The translations under genes and the position numbers were made by a program. Under the pieces are notes generated by a model. That model saw only the letters and a list, made by a program, of their open reading frames with translations, made no database searches and had not been told where the DNA came from. This document shows positions 51,537 to 60,061 of a stretch of DNA of 64,000 nt, piece after piece. The DNA is taken from the NCBI GenBank assembly GCA_036558005.1, contig DATBGO010000316.1, forward strand, positions 1-64,000, in the 5' to 3' direction. Position 1 is the first letter of the stretch; each line of letters opens with the position of its first letter. This stretch comes from DATBGO01 sp036558005. Lineage in GTDB: Bacteria; Actinomycetota; Actinomycetes; Streptosporangiales; Streptosporangiaceae.

Positions 51537-51962
51537 TCCGGACCCCCTTCTGCCCGCGTCGAGGGTGACACCCGCCCGGCCGACCTGGTCTTCTACCCCA
51601 CATTCGCCTGCTGAGGGGCTCGCGGCCACCATGTGCCACTACTACCCTTCTCCCTACCCAGGGGACGTCGGATCCCCCGGCGGGGCAGGACTTACTTCTA
51701 AGCCGCACCGTGATCAGTCGACGAGAAGTCGCCTTACGTGGGCCGTTTCGCCTGCGGCTGGCATCGGCTTGCCAAGGCGGGCGCCCCGTTCGGGGGCACG
51801 CCCGCCCGGCGCAACCACGGACCCGGGCGGATGCCATGACACGAACGCTAGCCCGAGAACCCGCCGATGTCAGGTGAGCACATCCGGCAAGCTCAGCGCC
51901 CCGCGCCGCCCGGTCCCTGGCAACGAGCCCGCGATGGCCGGCGGCCGGGCGAGGGAGGCGGA
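51537..51962. other. 426-bp intergenic region between lpqB and hpf
   Basis: No convincing gene; a 117-codon Arg-rich frame on the minus strand lacks family features. On the minus strand two GGGTAG words (near 51645 and 51655) resemble stress-sigma -10 sites but lack a GTTT -35. A hairpin (51778-51804) may end lpqB. The comF-like gene often found here is absent. Confidence 0.5.
51778..51804 (-). terminator. possible terminator downstream of lpqB
   Basis: CGGGCG-CCCC and GGGG-GCACGCCCG can pair around a short GTTC loop, with a small bulge. It lies about 160 bases after the lpqB stop in the direction of transcription. Confidence 0.35.
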
Positions 51963-53864
51963 TCAGCCGGGGTAGGCGGGGGCACGGCCGAGCAAGCCCA
52001 CCTGCTGCCAGGGCGCGTTCAGGCCCGGTGTCATCGCCAGCGCCCCGCTGGACAGGCCGGCCGCCAGCATGCCGCCGCCTGCCGTGACCGAGGTGGTCCC
52101 GGTCTCGGTGCTGACCGGCACGGGCTGGCCGCCGTTCAGCGGGATCTCCTCCAGCTGCGGCTTGCCGCCCGCCCGGGTCAAGACGATGACGTGATCGGCG
52201 TCATACCAGGTCAGGTCCTGCGGGGCGGGGATCTGCACGGCGATCGGCTGGGTCGGCCCGATCGTGCCCACCACCAGGCCGGCGCTCCTGCTGAGGGTGA
52301 CGGCGCCGAGCAGGACCCGGGACTGGCCGCCGCGGTTCTTGATGATCATGGCGGCCCGGACGCCGTCGGGCGCGACCCGGAAAGCGGCCAGCCGGCTGCC
52401 CGGGCTGAGGTCCAGGTTGCCCAGGGGGATCTCCTGCGTGTTGTACCCGGCCGTTTCCGTGACGCCCGGCGTGAGCAGCCAGAGCGAGTTGTTGCCCGCC
52501 ACCCACAGGTCCCCGTGGCCGTCCCAGCTGAGTGAGTTGTAGGTGCCGCCGCCAAGCCGGTGCTGGGCGAGCGGGGCGTCACGGCTCAGGGCGCCGGTGT
52601 AGATGACCTTGCCGTCGGCCGACAGGCCCGCCAGCAAGCCCTCGCCCTGCCCGCGCTCGCCCGGCTGGATCGCGATCGCGCTGAGCGAGGGGACACCCCC
52701 GGCGCCGGCCTGCCCGGAGACCGGCGCGGCCGAGAACCTCGCCGAGCCCGGCTGGGAGCCGGCCAGCCCGGACGCGGAGATCCTCCGGACCGTGCCGCTG
52801 CGGCTGATGAAGTACGGCCCGGCGTCCGGGGGGTGGGCGGGCACCCATTCCTGGTACCCCTTGGGCCGCTGGAACGGGCCGCCGTTGAGCGTCAGGGTAC
52901 GGCCGTTGACCTGGATCACCACGATCTGGATCGGGGTCGGCCCGTAGGAGGTGCTGGTCAGCGTCCAGACGAGCTGGGCGGCCAGGTCCTCCTCGCTGAC
53001 CGACGTGACCGCCCGGCCCGGCACGGTCAGGCTGACGGTGGCATTCGGGCCGTTGATGCTGACCGGCCCGGCCAGCTTCGTCCCGCGCGGGAACGCGGTC
53101 CTGGCCGCGCCGGCCAGCCAGCCCTGCGGGTTGTTGAGCAGCCCGCGGACCAGCCGGGTCGCCAGGTCGCTGCTGGTGTCGTTCTGCGGCACGAACACCG
53201 GGTCGGGCACCAGCACTTCGCCGTAGGGGTCGAGGAAGTACAGGTTCCGCTGCTGGTAGACCCGCTCCAGCTCGTCCTTGGTGAGCATCAGCCGCTGCGA
53301 GACGCCCTGCTGGGTGACCTGGTCGCCGCGGCGGACCGGCACCAGCATCTGGCTGATCCGCCACTCCGAACCGACCCTGATCAGCTGGAACGTGTAGCTC
53401 TGCTTGGTCCCAGGCGCGGTCAGGTACTGGCCGCTGCCGGTCAGCGAGGCCAGCTGCGAGCCGGTGACGAAGACCGAGGTCTCCTTCTCGCTCTGCTCGT
53501 TCGGCTGCCGCTTGGGCACGAAGTTGGGCGGCCCTGAGTGCAGGTCACTGACCACGGTGACCGCGCCGTCGGGCTGCCATGACCTGGCCTCGGACTTGGT
53601 CAGGAACTTGCGGGCGATGGCGAAGTGGTTCGCGAAGCTGGCGTTGGCCTCGAGGAAACCGGTGACGATCTGGCCGGGGGTCCAGCCCTTGCGCGGCCCG
53701 GACGGGAGCAGCTGCGGGTAGCCGAGGTTCTGGCCGCTGCCGTTCCTGGAGATGTCGACCTGGTGCACGGTCCCGCTGGCCGACACCAGCGCGCAGCCGC
53801 TGGCCGCGACCGCGACCGCGACCGCGCCGCACGCGGCCCGGATCGCCCGGCCGCCGCTACGCAT
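51963..53864 (-). CDS. lpqB: lipoprotein LpqB
   Basis: A 633-residue lipoprotein (lipobox AASGC, about residue 24). It has a GerMN domain in the middle (about 190-330, with LATRLVRGLLNNPQGWL and VSLTVPGRA) and a C-terminal propeller-like domain. LpqB binds the sensor part of MtrB and modulates MtrA activity. It overlaps the end of mtrB by eight bases, and its start ATG is at 53864. Third signalling partner of the mtnA-mtrA-mtrB-lpqB operon. Confidence 0.95.
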   Translation of the reverse strand: MRSGGRAIRAACGAVAVAVAASGCALVSASGTVHQVDISRNGSGQNLGYPQLLPSGPRKGWTPGQIVTGFLEANASFANHFAIARKFLTKSEARSWQPDGAVTVVSDLHSGPPNFVPKRQPNEQSEKETSVFVTGSQLASLTGSGQYLTAPGTKQSYTFQLIRVGSEWRISQMLVPVRRGDQVTQQGVSQRLMLTKDELERVYQQRNLYFLDPYGEVLVPDPVFVPQNDTSSDLATRLVRGLLNNPQGWLAGAARTAFPRGTKLAGPVSINGPNATVSLTVPGRAVTSVSEEDLAAQLVWTLTSTSYGPTPIQIVVIQVNGRTLTLNGGPFQRPKGYQEWVPAHPPDAGPYFISRSGTVRRISASGLAGSQPGSARFSAAPVSGQAGAGGVPSLSAIAIQPGERGQGEGLLAGLSADGKVIYTGALSRDAPLAQHRLGGGTYNSLSWDGHGDLWVAGNNSLWLLTPGVTETAGYNTQEIPLGNLDLSPGSRLAAFRVAPDGVRAAMIIKNRGGQSRVLLGAVTLSRSAGLVVGTIGPTQPIAVQIPAPQDLTWYDADHVIVLTRAGGKPQLEEIPLNGGQPVPVSTETGTTSVTAGGGMLAAGLSSGALAMTPGLNAPWQQVGLLGRAPAYPG

Positions 53865-55743
53865 GCGGCCCCGCCTCGGTCCGGCCCGCGGGCAGGGCGC
53901 GGGGCGCGCCGCCGTTGCCGCCCGCCGTGATCGCGGGCAGCGCCGCGGGTGCCCCGGGCAGTTCGGCGTCGTCGGGCACCAGCGGCAGCGGGGATCCGAG
54001 CAGCGGCTCTCCCGCGGTCCTGGGCAAAGTCAGCCGGAACGAGGCCCCCTTGCCGGGCTGGCCCCATACCTCCAGCCAGCCGCCGTGCAGACGGGCGTCC
54101 TCCAGCGCGATCGACAGGCCGAGCCCGGTGCCGCCGGTCGTCCTGGCCCGGGCCGGGTCGGCCCGCCAGAACCGGTCGAACACCAGGTGAACCTCGTCCG
54201 GCGCGAGCCCGACCCCGTAGTCGCGCACCGCCACCGCCACCGCGCCGGAATCGCCCGCGACGGTCACCAGCACGTCCTTGCCGTCACCGTGCTCGACGGC
54301 GTTGACCAGCAGGTTACGCAGGATGCGCTCGACCCGGCGGCGGTCGGTGTCGGCCACGCACGGCTGGGCGGGCAGCCGGAACTCGATCCTGGCCCCGCGC
54401 CGCTCGGCGAGCTGCTGAGCGACGTCGGCCGAGTTCCTGGCCAGGTCGCAGATGTCCACCGGCTCGGGGTCGAGGGTCGCGACGTTCGCGTCGTACCTGC
54501 TGATCTCCAGCAGGTCGACCAGCAGCGCCTCGAACCGTTCCAGCTGGCTCTGCAGCAGCTCGGCGGACCGGGCGGGCGCTGCTCCCAGCCCGGCCCTGGA
54601 CGCGAACAGCACGTCGGCGGCGATCTTGATGGTGGTCAGCGGCGTCCGCAGCTCGTGCGACACGTCGGAGACGAACTGGCGCTGTGCCTGGCTCAGGTCC
54701 TCCAGCTGCTGCATCTTTTCCTGCAGGCTCGCCGCCATGTCGTTGAACGAGGTGGCCAGCGCGGCCAGCTCGTCCGAGCCGCGGACCGGCATCCGCTCGT
54801 CCAGGTTGCCCTCGCGCAGCACCTGCGCGCCCTGGGCGGCCTGCCGGACCGGCACCACCACCCACCGGGTCACCAGCCAGGCGATCGCGGCCAGCAGCAC
54901 CACCAGGGCCAGGCCCACCAGCAGCAGGATGCTGCGCACCAGGGCCAGGCTGTGCAGCTCGGAGGTCAGCGGGAAGAAGTAGTACAGCTGGTAGTAGCTG
55001 CCCAGCGGCGCCCCGAAGAAGATGCCCAGCTCCGGCGAGCCGCGGCCGCTCGTGTTGAGGTACTGGACGGTGTAGCTGAGCTTGTCGGGAACGCCCTGGG
55101 CCTGGAGCCGGTCGATGCTGCGCACCAGCGCCAGGGGGACGCTCATGCCGTTTCCCGAGACCGTCCCTGTCGGCAGGTCCGGCGTGCCCCGCACGCCCGC
55201 CGCGAACAGCATCGCGACCCGGTAGTCGGCGGACGCGCCCGGCTTGGGCGCCAGCTGGCGCATCAGGTCGAACATCTGGCTGCTGGTCTGCGACCCCGGG
55301 CTGGAGCTGACCCAGGACTGGGCTTCGGCGGTGAGCACGCCGGTGGCGGCCAGGCTCCCGGTCCGCTGCGCCTCGGTCTGCAGCACCGCGCTGGCAATCT
55401 GGGCCATCAGGAACCAGCCCAGCAGCGAGACCACCACTCCCGAGGCCACCAGGGTGGTCGTGACCACCCGCAGCTGCAGGGACCGGTGCCACAGGGTCAG
55501 CAGCTTGTCGGCCGCCGCCGTCAGCCGGCCCGGCAGCGCCGCGACCGCCCGGCGCGCGTAGCGCAGGCCGCGGGCGAGCAGCCGCGCCGCCCAGCCGGGC
55601 AGGCCCGCCCGCTGGCCCGGCCGGCCAGGTCGCGGCGTTGCGGCTGGCCCGCTGGCCGGGACGGCGCCAGCCTGCTGGCGGGCAGCCCGAACCGCCGGGC
55701 GCCGTCCGCCCCCGGTGGTCCCGCCGGTCGCTGCTCCCCTCAT
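53857..55743 (-). CDS. mtrB: sensor histidine kinase MtrB
   Basis: A 628-residue kinase: a long cytosolic Arg/Pro-rich N-terminus (about 1-85), two membrane segments (about 92-115 and 265-290) flanking an extracytoplasmic sensor, a HAMP domain, the phospho-acceptor His in DVSHELRTPLTTIK, and ATP-lid motifs VFDRFWRADPARAR and GTGLGLSIAL. The ATG at 55743 is the first good start after the mtrA gap; the upstream frame runs antisense. It phosphorylates MtrA, and LpqB modulates it. The gene follows mtrA after 68 bases. Confidence 0.95.
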   Translation of the reverse strand: MRGAATGGTTGGGRRPAVRAARQQAGAVPASGPAATPRPGRPGQRAGLPGWAARLLARGLRYARRAVAALPGRLTAAADKLLTLWHRSLQLRVVTTTLVASGVVVSLLGWFLMAQIASAVLQTEAQRTGSLAATGVLTAEAQSWVSSSPGSQTSSQMFDLMRQLAPKPGASADYRVAMLFAAGVRGTPDLPTGTVSGNGMSVPLALVRSIDRLQAQGVPDKLSYTVQYLNTSGRGSPELGIFFGAPLGSYYQLYYFFPLTSELHSLALVRSILLLVGLALVVLLAAIAWLVTRWVVVPVRQAAQGAQVLREGNLDERMPVRGSDELAALATSFNDMAASLQEKMQQLEDLSQAQRQFVSDVSHELRTPLTTIKIAADVLFASRAGLGAAPARSAELLQSQLERFEALLVDLLEISRYDANVATLDPEPVDICDLARNSADVAQQLAERRGARIEFRLPAQPCVADTDRRRVERILRNLLVNAVEHGDGKDVLVTVAGDSGAVAVAVRDYGVGLAPDEVHLVFDRFWRADPARARTTGGTGLGLSIALEDARLHGGWLEVWGQPGKGASFRLTLPRTAGEPLLGSPLPLVPDDAELPGAPAALPAITAGGNGGAPRALPAGRTEAGPHA

Positions 55744-55811
55744 GGTCCTTCTCCGCGCAAGCGGACCACTGACCAGCTCGGCCGGGCGTCTATCGCCCGG
55801 CTGGCCGCTGG

Positions 55812-56489
55812 TCAGCCTGGCCCGGCCTTGTACCCCACGCCGCGGACCGTCACGACGATCTCGGGGCGCTCGGGGTCCTTCTCGATCTTGGCGCGAAGCC
55901 GCTGGACATGCACGTTGACCAGACGGGTATCGGCGGCGTGCCGGTAACCCCACACCTGCTCCAGCAGCACTTCCCTGGTGAATACCTGGCGCGGCTTGCG
56001 GGCCAGCGCCACCAGCAAGTCGAACTCCAGCGGCGTCAGGTTCAGCGGCTGGCCGGCCCGGGTCACCGCGTGCCCGGCCACGTCGATATTGACGTCGCCA
56101 ATCTGCAGCATCTCCGGGGCCGGATCGTCGGTCCGGCGGAGCCTGGCCCGGACCCGGGCGATCAGGACCTTGGACTGGAATGGCTTGACGATGTAGTCGT
56201 CGGCCCCCGATTCGAGGCCGAGAACGACATCCACGGTGTCGGACTTGGCGGTCAGCATGACGATCGGAACGCCGGACTCGGCCCGGATCTGACGGCATAC
56301 GTCGATCCCGTCCATGCCCGGCAGCATCAGGTCGAGCAGGACCAGATCGGGCCGGGTATCCCGGAACACATCCAGGGCCTTGTCACCGTCAGCGACGAAA
56401 GTAGGCTCGAATCCCTCACCGCGAAGCACGATTCCCAGCATCTCGGCGAGAGCAGCGTCATCATCGACGACTAGCACGCGACCTTTCAT
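55812..56489 (-). CDS. mtrA: response regulator MtrA
   Basis: A 225-residue OmpR-type regulator: phospho-acceptor D53 in LVLLDLMLPGMDG, K102-type lysine in DDYIVKPF and a winged-helix C-terminal domain (EVLLEQVWGYRHAADTRLVNVHVQRL). The near-identity of these blocks to other actinobacterial MtrA proteins makes the call firm. ATG at 56489 (MKGRVLVVDDD) forms an ATGA overlap with the mtnA stop; ATG at 56498 would add three residues. Controls cell-cycle, wall and osmotic genes, and development in streptomycetes. Confidence 0.97.
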   Translation of the reverse strand: MKGRVLVVDDDAALAEMLGIVLRGEGFEPTFVADGDKALDVFRDTRPDLVLLDLMLPGMDGIDVCRQIRAESGVPIVMLTAKSDTVDVVLGLESGADDYIVKPFQSKVLIARVRARLRRTDDPAPEMLQIGDVNIDVAGHAVTRAGQPLNLTPLEFDLLVALARKPRQVFTREVLLEQVWGYRHAADTRLVNVHVQRLRAKIEKDPERPEIVVTVRGVGYKAGPG

Positions 56490-57556
56490 AAACCCCATCG
56501 TTCCACGTAAGCGACGGCCTGGGGACAGTCACGCTGGCTCGATCCCCGGCCCAGCACACGCAGCGTACCCTCTGTCACCGGATCCGCGACGCCGCGTTCT
56601 GTCACAATTGCGGTGATAAGTCCAGGCGGCGTGACATCGAATGCCGGGTTATATCCGGTCGTGCCCGCTGGCGCGAGGGGGATCCCGGCCAGGCTGGTCA
56701 CCTCTCCCGATGACCGCCTTTCTACCGTGATGGCCGCGCCGTCGGGCGTGTCGAAGTCAACTGTCGACATCGGCGCGACGACGACGAACGGCACGTCATG
56801 GTGGCGGGCCAGCACCGCGAGACTGTAACTGCCCACCTTGTTGGCCACGCTCCCGTCCGCGGCGATCCGGTCGGCGCCGATCAGGACGATGTCCACCTGG
56901 CCGGCCGCGAACAGGGACGCCGCCGCCGCGTCCGCGAGCAGCGCGTGCGGCATCCCGGCCCGGCCAGCCTCGTAGGCGGTGATCCGGCTGCCCTGCAGCA
57001 GCGGCCTGGTCTCGTCGATCCACAACTGCGCCAGCCGGCCTGCCCGGTGCGCGGCGCGGATCACCGCGAACGCGGTGCCTTCCCCGGCCGACACCAGCGC
57101 CCCGGTATTGCAGTGCGTCAGTATCCGGGCGCCCGGCGGGACCAGGGCCAGGCCGTGCCCGGCCATCGCCGCGCTCGCCGCGGCGTCGGCGGCCTCGATC
57201 GCGACCGCCTCGCCGAGCGCGGCCCTGGCCGCCTCGGGGCCCGGGGCGCGCTGGTAGGCGGCGAGCGCGCGGCGGGCACCCCAGCCCAGGTTCACCGCCG
57301 TCGGCCGGGCGGCTTCGATCGCCGCGGCCGCGGCGGCGACGTCGTCGCCGCGGCAGGCCGCGAGCGCGACACCGAAGGCGCCGGCCACGCCGAGCAGCGG
57401 CGCCCCGCGCACCACCAGGCGGCTGATCGCGTCGACCAGCCCGGGCACGTCCGCGCAGGTGACGACCACCTCCTCGGCGGGCAGCCTGGTCTGGTCGAGC
57501 AGTTCGATGGCAGGCCCCGCGGGCGGGTCCAGCCAGCGCAGCGCGCGTATGTCCAC
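56486..57556 (-). CDS. mtnA: S-methyl-5-thioribose-1-phosphate isomerase
   Basis: A 356-residue protein of the eIF2B-like isomerase family (methionine salvage). RGAPLLGVAGAFGVAL (about 60), the active Cys in ILTHCNTGALVSAGEG and the active Asp in VLIGADRIAADGSVANKVG are present. A GTG start at 57556 (VDIRALRWL) fits the family; the long open frame upstream is antisense to the next gene. It is the first gene of mtnA-mtrA-mtrB-lpqB and overlaps mtrA. Other salvage genes are not beside it. Confidence 0.93.
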   Translation of the reverse strand: MDIRALRWLDPPAGPAIELLDQTRLPAEEVVVTCADVPGLVDAISRLVVRGAPLLGVAGAFGVALAACRGDDVAAAAAAIEAARPTAVNLGWGARRALAAYQRAPGPEAARAALGEAVAIEAADAAASAAMAGHGLALVPPGARILTHCNTGALVSAGEGTAFAVIRAAHRAGRLAQLWIDETRPLLQGSRITAYEAGRAGMPHALLADAAAASLFAAGQVDIVLIGADRIAADGSVANKVGSYSLAVLARHHDVPFVVVAPMSTVDFDTPDGAAITVERRSSGEVTSLAGIPLAPAGTTGYNPAFDVTPPGLITAIVTERGVADPVTEGTLRVLGRGSSQRDCPQAVAYVERWGL

Positions 57557-57603
57557 ACCCCGAGTGTGCAGCGGGGCAGCCTGCAGTATCAATTCGTGGT
57601 CAT

Positions 57604-57621
57604 TTGCGGGATATACCGCAA
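57604..57621. promoter_or_regulatory. 18-bp inverted repeat in the mtnA divergent promoter region
   Basis: TTGCGG-GATATA-CCGCAA is a perfect 6-bp-arm repeat with an AT-rich core, in the 251-base gap between mtnA (leftward) and the membrane protein gene (rightward). It lies 48 bases upstream of the mtnA start. A dimeric regulator site is plausible. Confidence 0.35.
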
Positions 57622-57807
57622 TCAGGGCAAGCGGGCCAGCCGCGTACGTGCGAGTATTGGGCCGGACATCGGGGCGCAGTCTTGCTACCGGACCGCAAGC
57701 CGGCCGCAGGACCGCACGCCAGCAGACCCGCACCGCGCGGCAGTCCGGCACGGGAACGGGCCCAGCGCCGCCAGCAGCTGGGATCTGCGGCCGGTTAAGG
57801 AGTGGAG

Positions 57808-59310
57808 ATGTCAGACAATCCCTGGCCGGGGTCGCCCGGCGAGCCCGGCGCGCAGGGACAGGGTGAGCCGGGGCAGGGCGAACCGGAGACCCAGCCAGGC
57901 CAGGGCGGCCTGCCCCGGTATCCGCAGTCCGGCCAGCCGACCGCGCCGGGGTACGGGCAGCCGACGGCGCCCGGATACGAGCAGCCCACCGCACCCGGGT
58001 ATGAGCAGCCAACCGCCCCGGGTTACGGGCAGCAGCCACCGCCCGGGTACGGACAGCCCGGCTACGGACAGCCCGGGTACGGACAGCAGGGCTACGGGCA
58101 GCAGGGCTACGGGCAGCCTGGATATGGCCAGCCCGGATACGGTCAGGCGGGGTACGGCCCGCCCGGGTACGGGCCGCCGGGCTACGGGTCGCCGTACGGC
58201 CAGGGCACGCTGCGGCCGGCGCCCAAGCCCGGCGTGGTGGCGCTCCGGCCACTGACCGCGGGCGAGATCCTCAACGGCGCGTTCAGCTCGCTCCGGGAGA
58301 ACCCGGCTGCGACCCTCGGCCTGTCCGCGATCGTGCTCGCGTGCTACGGCGTCATCTCGACCATCGCGGTGCTCTTCATCCGGGCCCAGGTGGGCGAGAT
58401 CACGCTGCCGGCCTCCGGGCAGAACCTGAGCGACGCGCAGATCCACCACATCGAGTTCCAGATTTTCGCCATCGCGGTGCCGACCCTGCTCGGCGTCGCG
58501 CTGCTGCAGTTCCTGGTTGAGCTGCTGCTCACCGGGCTGCTGACCACGGTCATCGGCCGCGGCGTGCTCGGCCGCCGGGTGAGCATGGGCGAAGCCTGGC
58601 GCACCGGCCGCTCGCGGCTGCCGGCCGTGTTCGGCGCGTGGCTGCTGACCTGGCTCATCCTGGTCGGGCTGACCATCGCCTGGGTCATCCTGGTGGCGAT
58701 CCTGGCGGCGGCGGGCGCTGGCGGGTTCGCCGCGTTCGTCGCTGTCGTCGGCGGCATCGCCGCGTTCTGCCTGGCGGTCTGGTTCCTGGTCAGGTTCAGC
58801 CTCGCCGTCCCGGTGGTCATGCTGGAGGGGGCGGGCCCGGCCGGTGCCCTGGCCCGGTCGTGGCGACTGGTCCGCCGCAGCTTCTGGCGGGTGTTCGGGA
58901 TCTTGCTGATGGGCCTGCTGATCGTGGGGCTCTCCGGCCTGGTGCTGGAGATCCCGTTCAATCTCATCGCCCGGGTGGGCGGCGGTTCCGGGCAGTTGTT
59001 CGGCCTGATCGGGGACAGCACACCGGTGGCGGTGATCATCGCCGCGATCGGCAGCGTGGTCGCCGCCACGGTGACCCGGCCGGTCAGCGCCGGGATCAGC
59101 GTGCTGCTCTACGTCGACCTGCGGATGCGCAAGGAAGGGCTCGATCTCGCGCTGCGGACCGCGGCGAGCGGCCAGCAGCCAGCCGCCGGCGGCCCGATGA
59201 CCGGCGCCGGGCCGGTGCCGGGCGGACCCGTGCCGGGCGGCCCCGTGCCCGGCTGGCCAGCGCAAGGCGAGGAGTTCCCGGCGGTGTGGCGCCCGCCGGC
59301 CGGGTCGTGA
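57808..59310 (+). CDS. membrane protein with GYGQP repeats (GDPD membrane-domain-like)
   Basis: A 500-residue protein. The ATG follows AAGGAG by five bases. Residues about 1-145 are a hydrophilic low-complexity stretch with many GYGQP-type repeats (DNA about 58018-58200). The rest is an integral membrane domain with about six to seven hydrophobic segments, including LRPLTAGEILNGAFSSLRENP at its entry and ALARSWRLVRRSFWRVFGIL near the middle, as in glycerophosphodiester phosphodiesterase membrane-domain proteins. It heads the cluster that contains DUF4129, DUF4350, MoxR and DUF58 genes, divergent from mtnA. Confidence 0.85.
   Translation: MSDNPWPGSPGEPGAQGQGEPGQGEPETQPGQGGLPRYPQSGQPTAPGYGQPTAPGYEQPTAPGYEQPTAPGYGQQPPPGYGQPGYGQPGYGQQGYGQQGYGQPGYGQPGYGQAGYGPPGYGPPGYGSPYGQGTLRPAPKPGVVALRPLTAGEILNGAFSSLRENPAATLGLSAIVLACYGVISTIAVLFIRAQVGEITLPASGQNLSDAQIHHIEFQIFAIAVPTLLGVALLQFLVELLLTGLLTTVIGRGVLGRRVSMGEAWRTGRSRLPAVFGAWLLTWLILVGLTIAWVILVAILAAAGAGGFAAFVAVVGGIAAFCLAVWFLVRFSLAVPVVMLEGAGPAGALARSWRLVRRSFWRVFGILLMGLLIVGLSGLVLEIPFNLIARVGGGSGQLFGLIGDSTPVAVIIAAIGSVVAATVTRPVSAGISVLLYVDLRMRKEGLDLALRTAASGQQPAAGGPMTGAGPVPGGPVPGGPVPGWPAQGEEFPAVWRPPAGS
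58018..58200. repeat. GYGQP-coding tandem repeat (15-bp units)
   Basis: About a dozen in-frame 15-base units such as GGCTACGGACAGCCC, encoding GYGQP/GYGQQ/GYGPP. Preceded by three longer QPTAPGY units from about 57940. Unit spellings vary, so the array is older than that in the ABC ATPase gene. Confidence 0.85.
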
Positions 59311-59341
59311 CCGGCCGGCTTGCCGCGGCGGTCCCGGCAGC

Positions 59342-60061
59342 GTGCTGACCGCGGCGGGCGCGCCCGCCGCGGTCGCGGCCGGCCGCCCGGGTGTCGGGCG
59401 GCTGCAAGGCCAGCAGCTGGCCAGGGCCGAGCTGGCCAAGCTGAAGTACCACCAGCAGGAACCGATCACGCAGCGGGTCATCGACGCGGTGCTCAGGTTC
59501 CTGAACAGGCTCGGCAGCGCCACGCCCGGCGGCTGGTGGACGCTGGCCGCGCTGGGAACGGTGCTGGTGCTCGCCGCGGCCGGGGTGGTGGCCTATCTTG
59601 GCCCGGTCCGGGGCGCGGGCCGGGCCGGGCGCGGGCCGCTGGTCACCGGGACGCCGCTGACCGCGCGGGACTACCGGGAGCAGGCCGGCCGTCTCGCCGC
59701 GGGCGGCCAGTTCGCCGCCGCGATCATCGAGTGCATGCGCGCCATCGCGGCTGAGCTCGATGAGCGCGGCCTGCTGACCCGGCTGCCCGGGCGGACCGCG
59801 GCCGAACTGGCGGCCGAGGCGGGACGGCTGCTGCCCGGCCTGGCCAGGGAGCTGACCGAGGCGGCCAGGCTATTCGGCGATGTGCGCTACGGCGGCCGGC
59901 CCGGCACCGAGGCCGGCTACCAGCGGCTGCGCGAGCTGGACGCCAGCGTCCGTGCGAGCGCGCCGCGGGTAACCGGGCGCCCGGCCGAACTGACCGGCAC
60001 CCAGCTGACCGGCACCCAGCTGACCGGCACGGCTGTCGGCGGCCCGGACGGCGCGCCATGA
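59342..60061 (+). CDS. DUF4129-domain membrane protein
   Basis: A 239-residue protein, starting with GTG. One membrane segment (about 64-86) and a C-terminal DUF4129 domain (REQAGRLAAGGQFAAAIIECMRAIAAELDERGLL, then the RTAAELA block). The N-terminus holds the family's hydrophilic helix (ARAELAKLKYHQQEPITQRVIDAVLRFLNRL). Three LTGTQ repeats lie near the end. No ribosome-binding site is visible at the GTG. The stop overlaps the DUF4350 start as ATGA. Part of a MoxR-associated membrane complex by synteny. Confidence 0.82.
   Translation: MLTAAGAPAAVAAGRPGVGRLQGQQLARAELAKLKYHQQEPITQRVIDAVLRFLNRLGSATPGGWWTLAALGTVLVLAAAGVVAYLGPVRGAGRAGRGPLVTGTPLTARDYREQAGRLAAGGQFAAAIIECMRAIAAELDERGLLTRLPGRTAAELAAEAGRLLPGLARELTEAARLFGDVRYGGRPGTEAGYQRLRELDASVRASAPRVTGRPAELTGTQLTGTQLTGTAVGGPDGAP

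Noticed and set aside
51484..51837. 117-codon Arg-rich frame upstream of hpf
   Set aside because: It overlaps the hpf start region in another frame, has shadow-like composition and does not resemble ComF.
59307..59345. GTGA-overlap start for the DUF4129 gene at 59307
   Set aside because: That frame stops after 13 codons; the conserved protein lies in the frame beginning at 59342.
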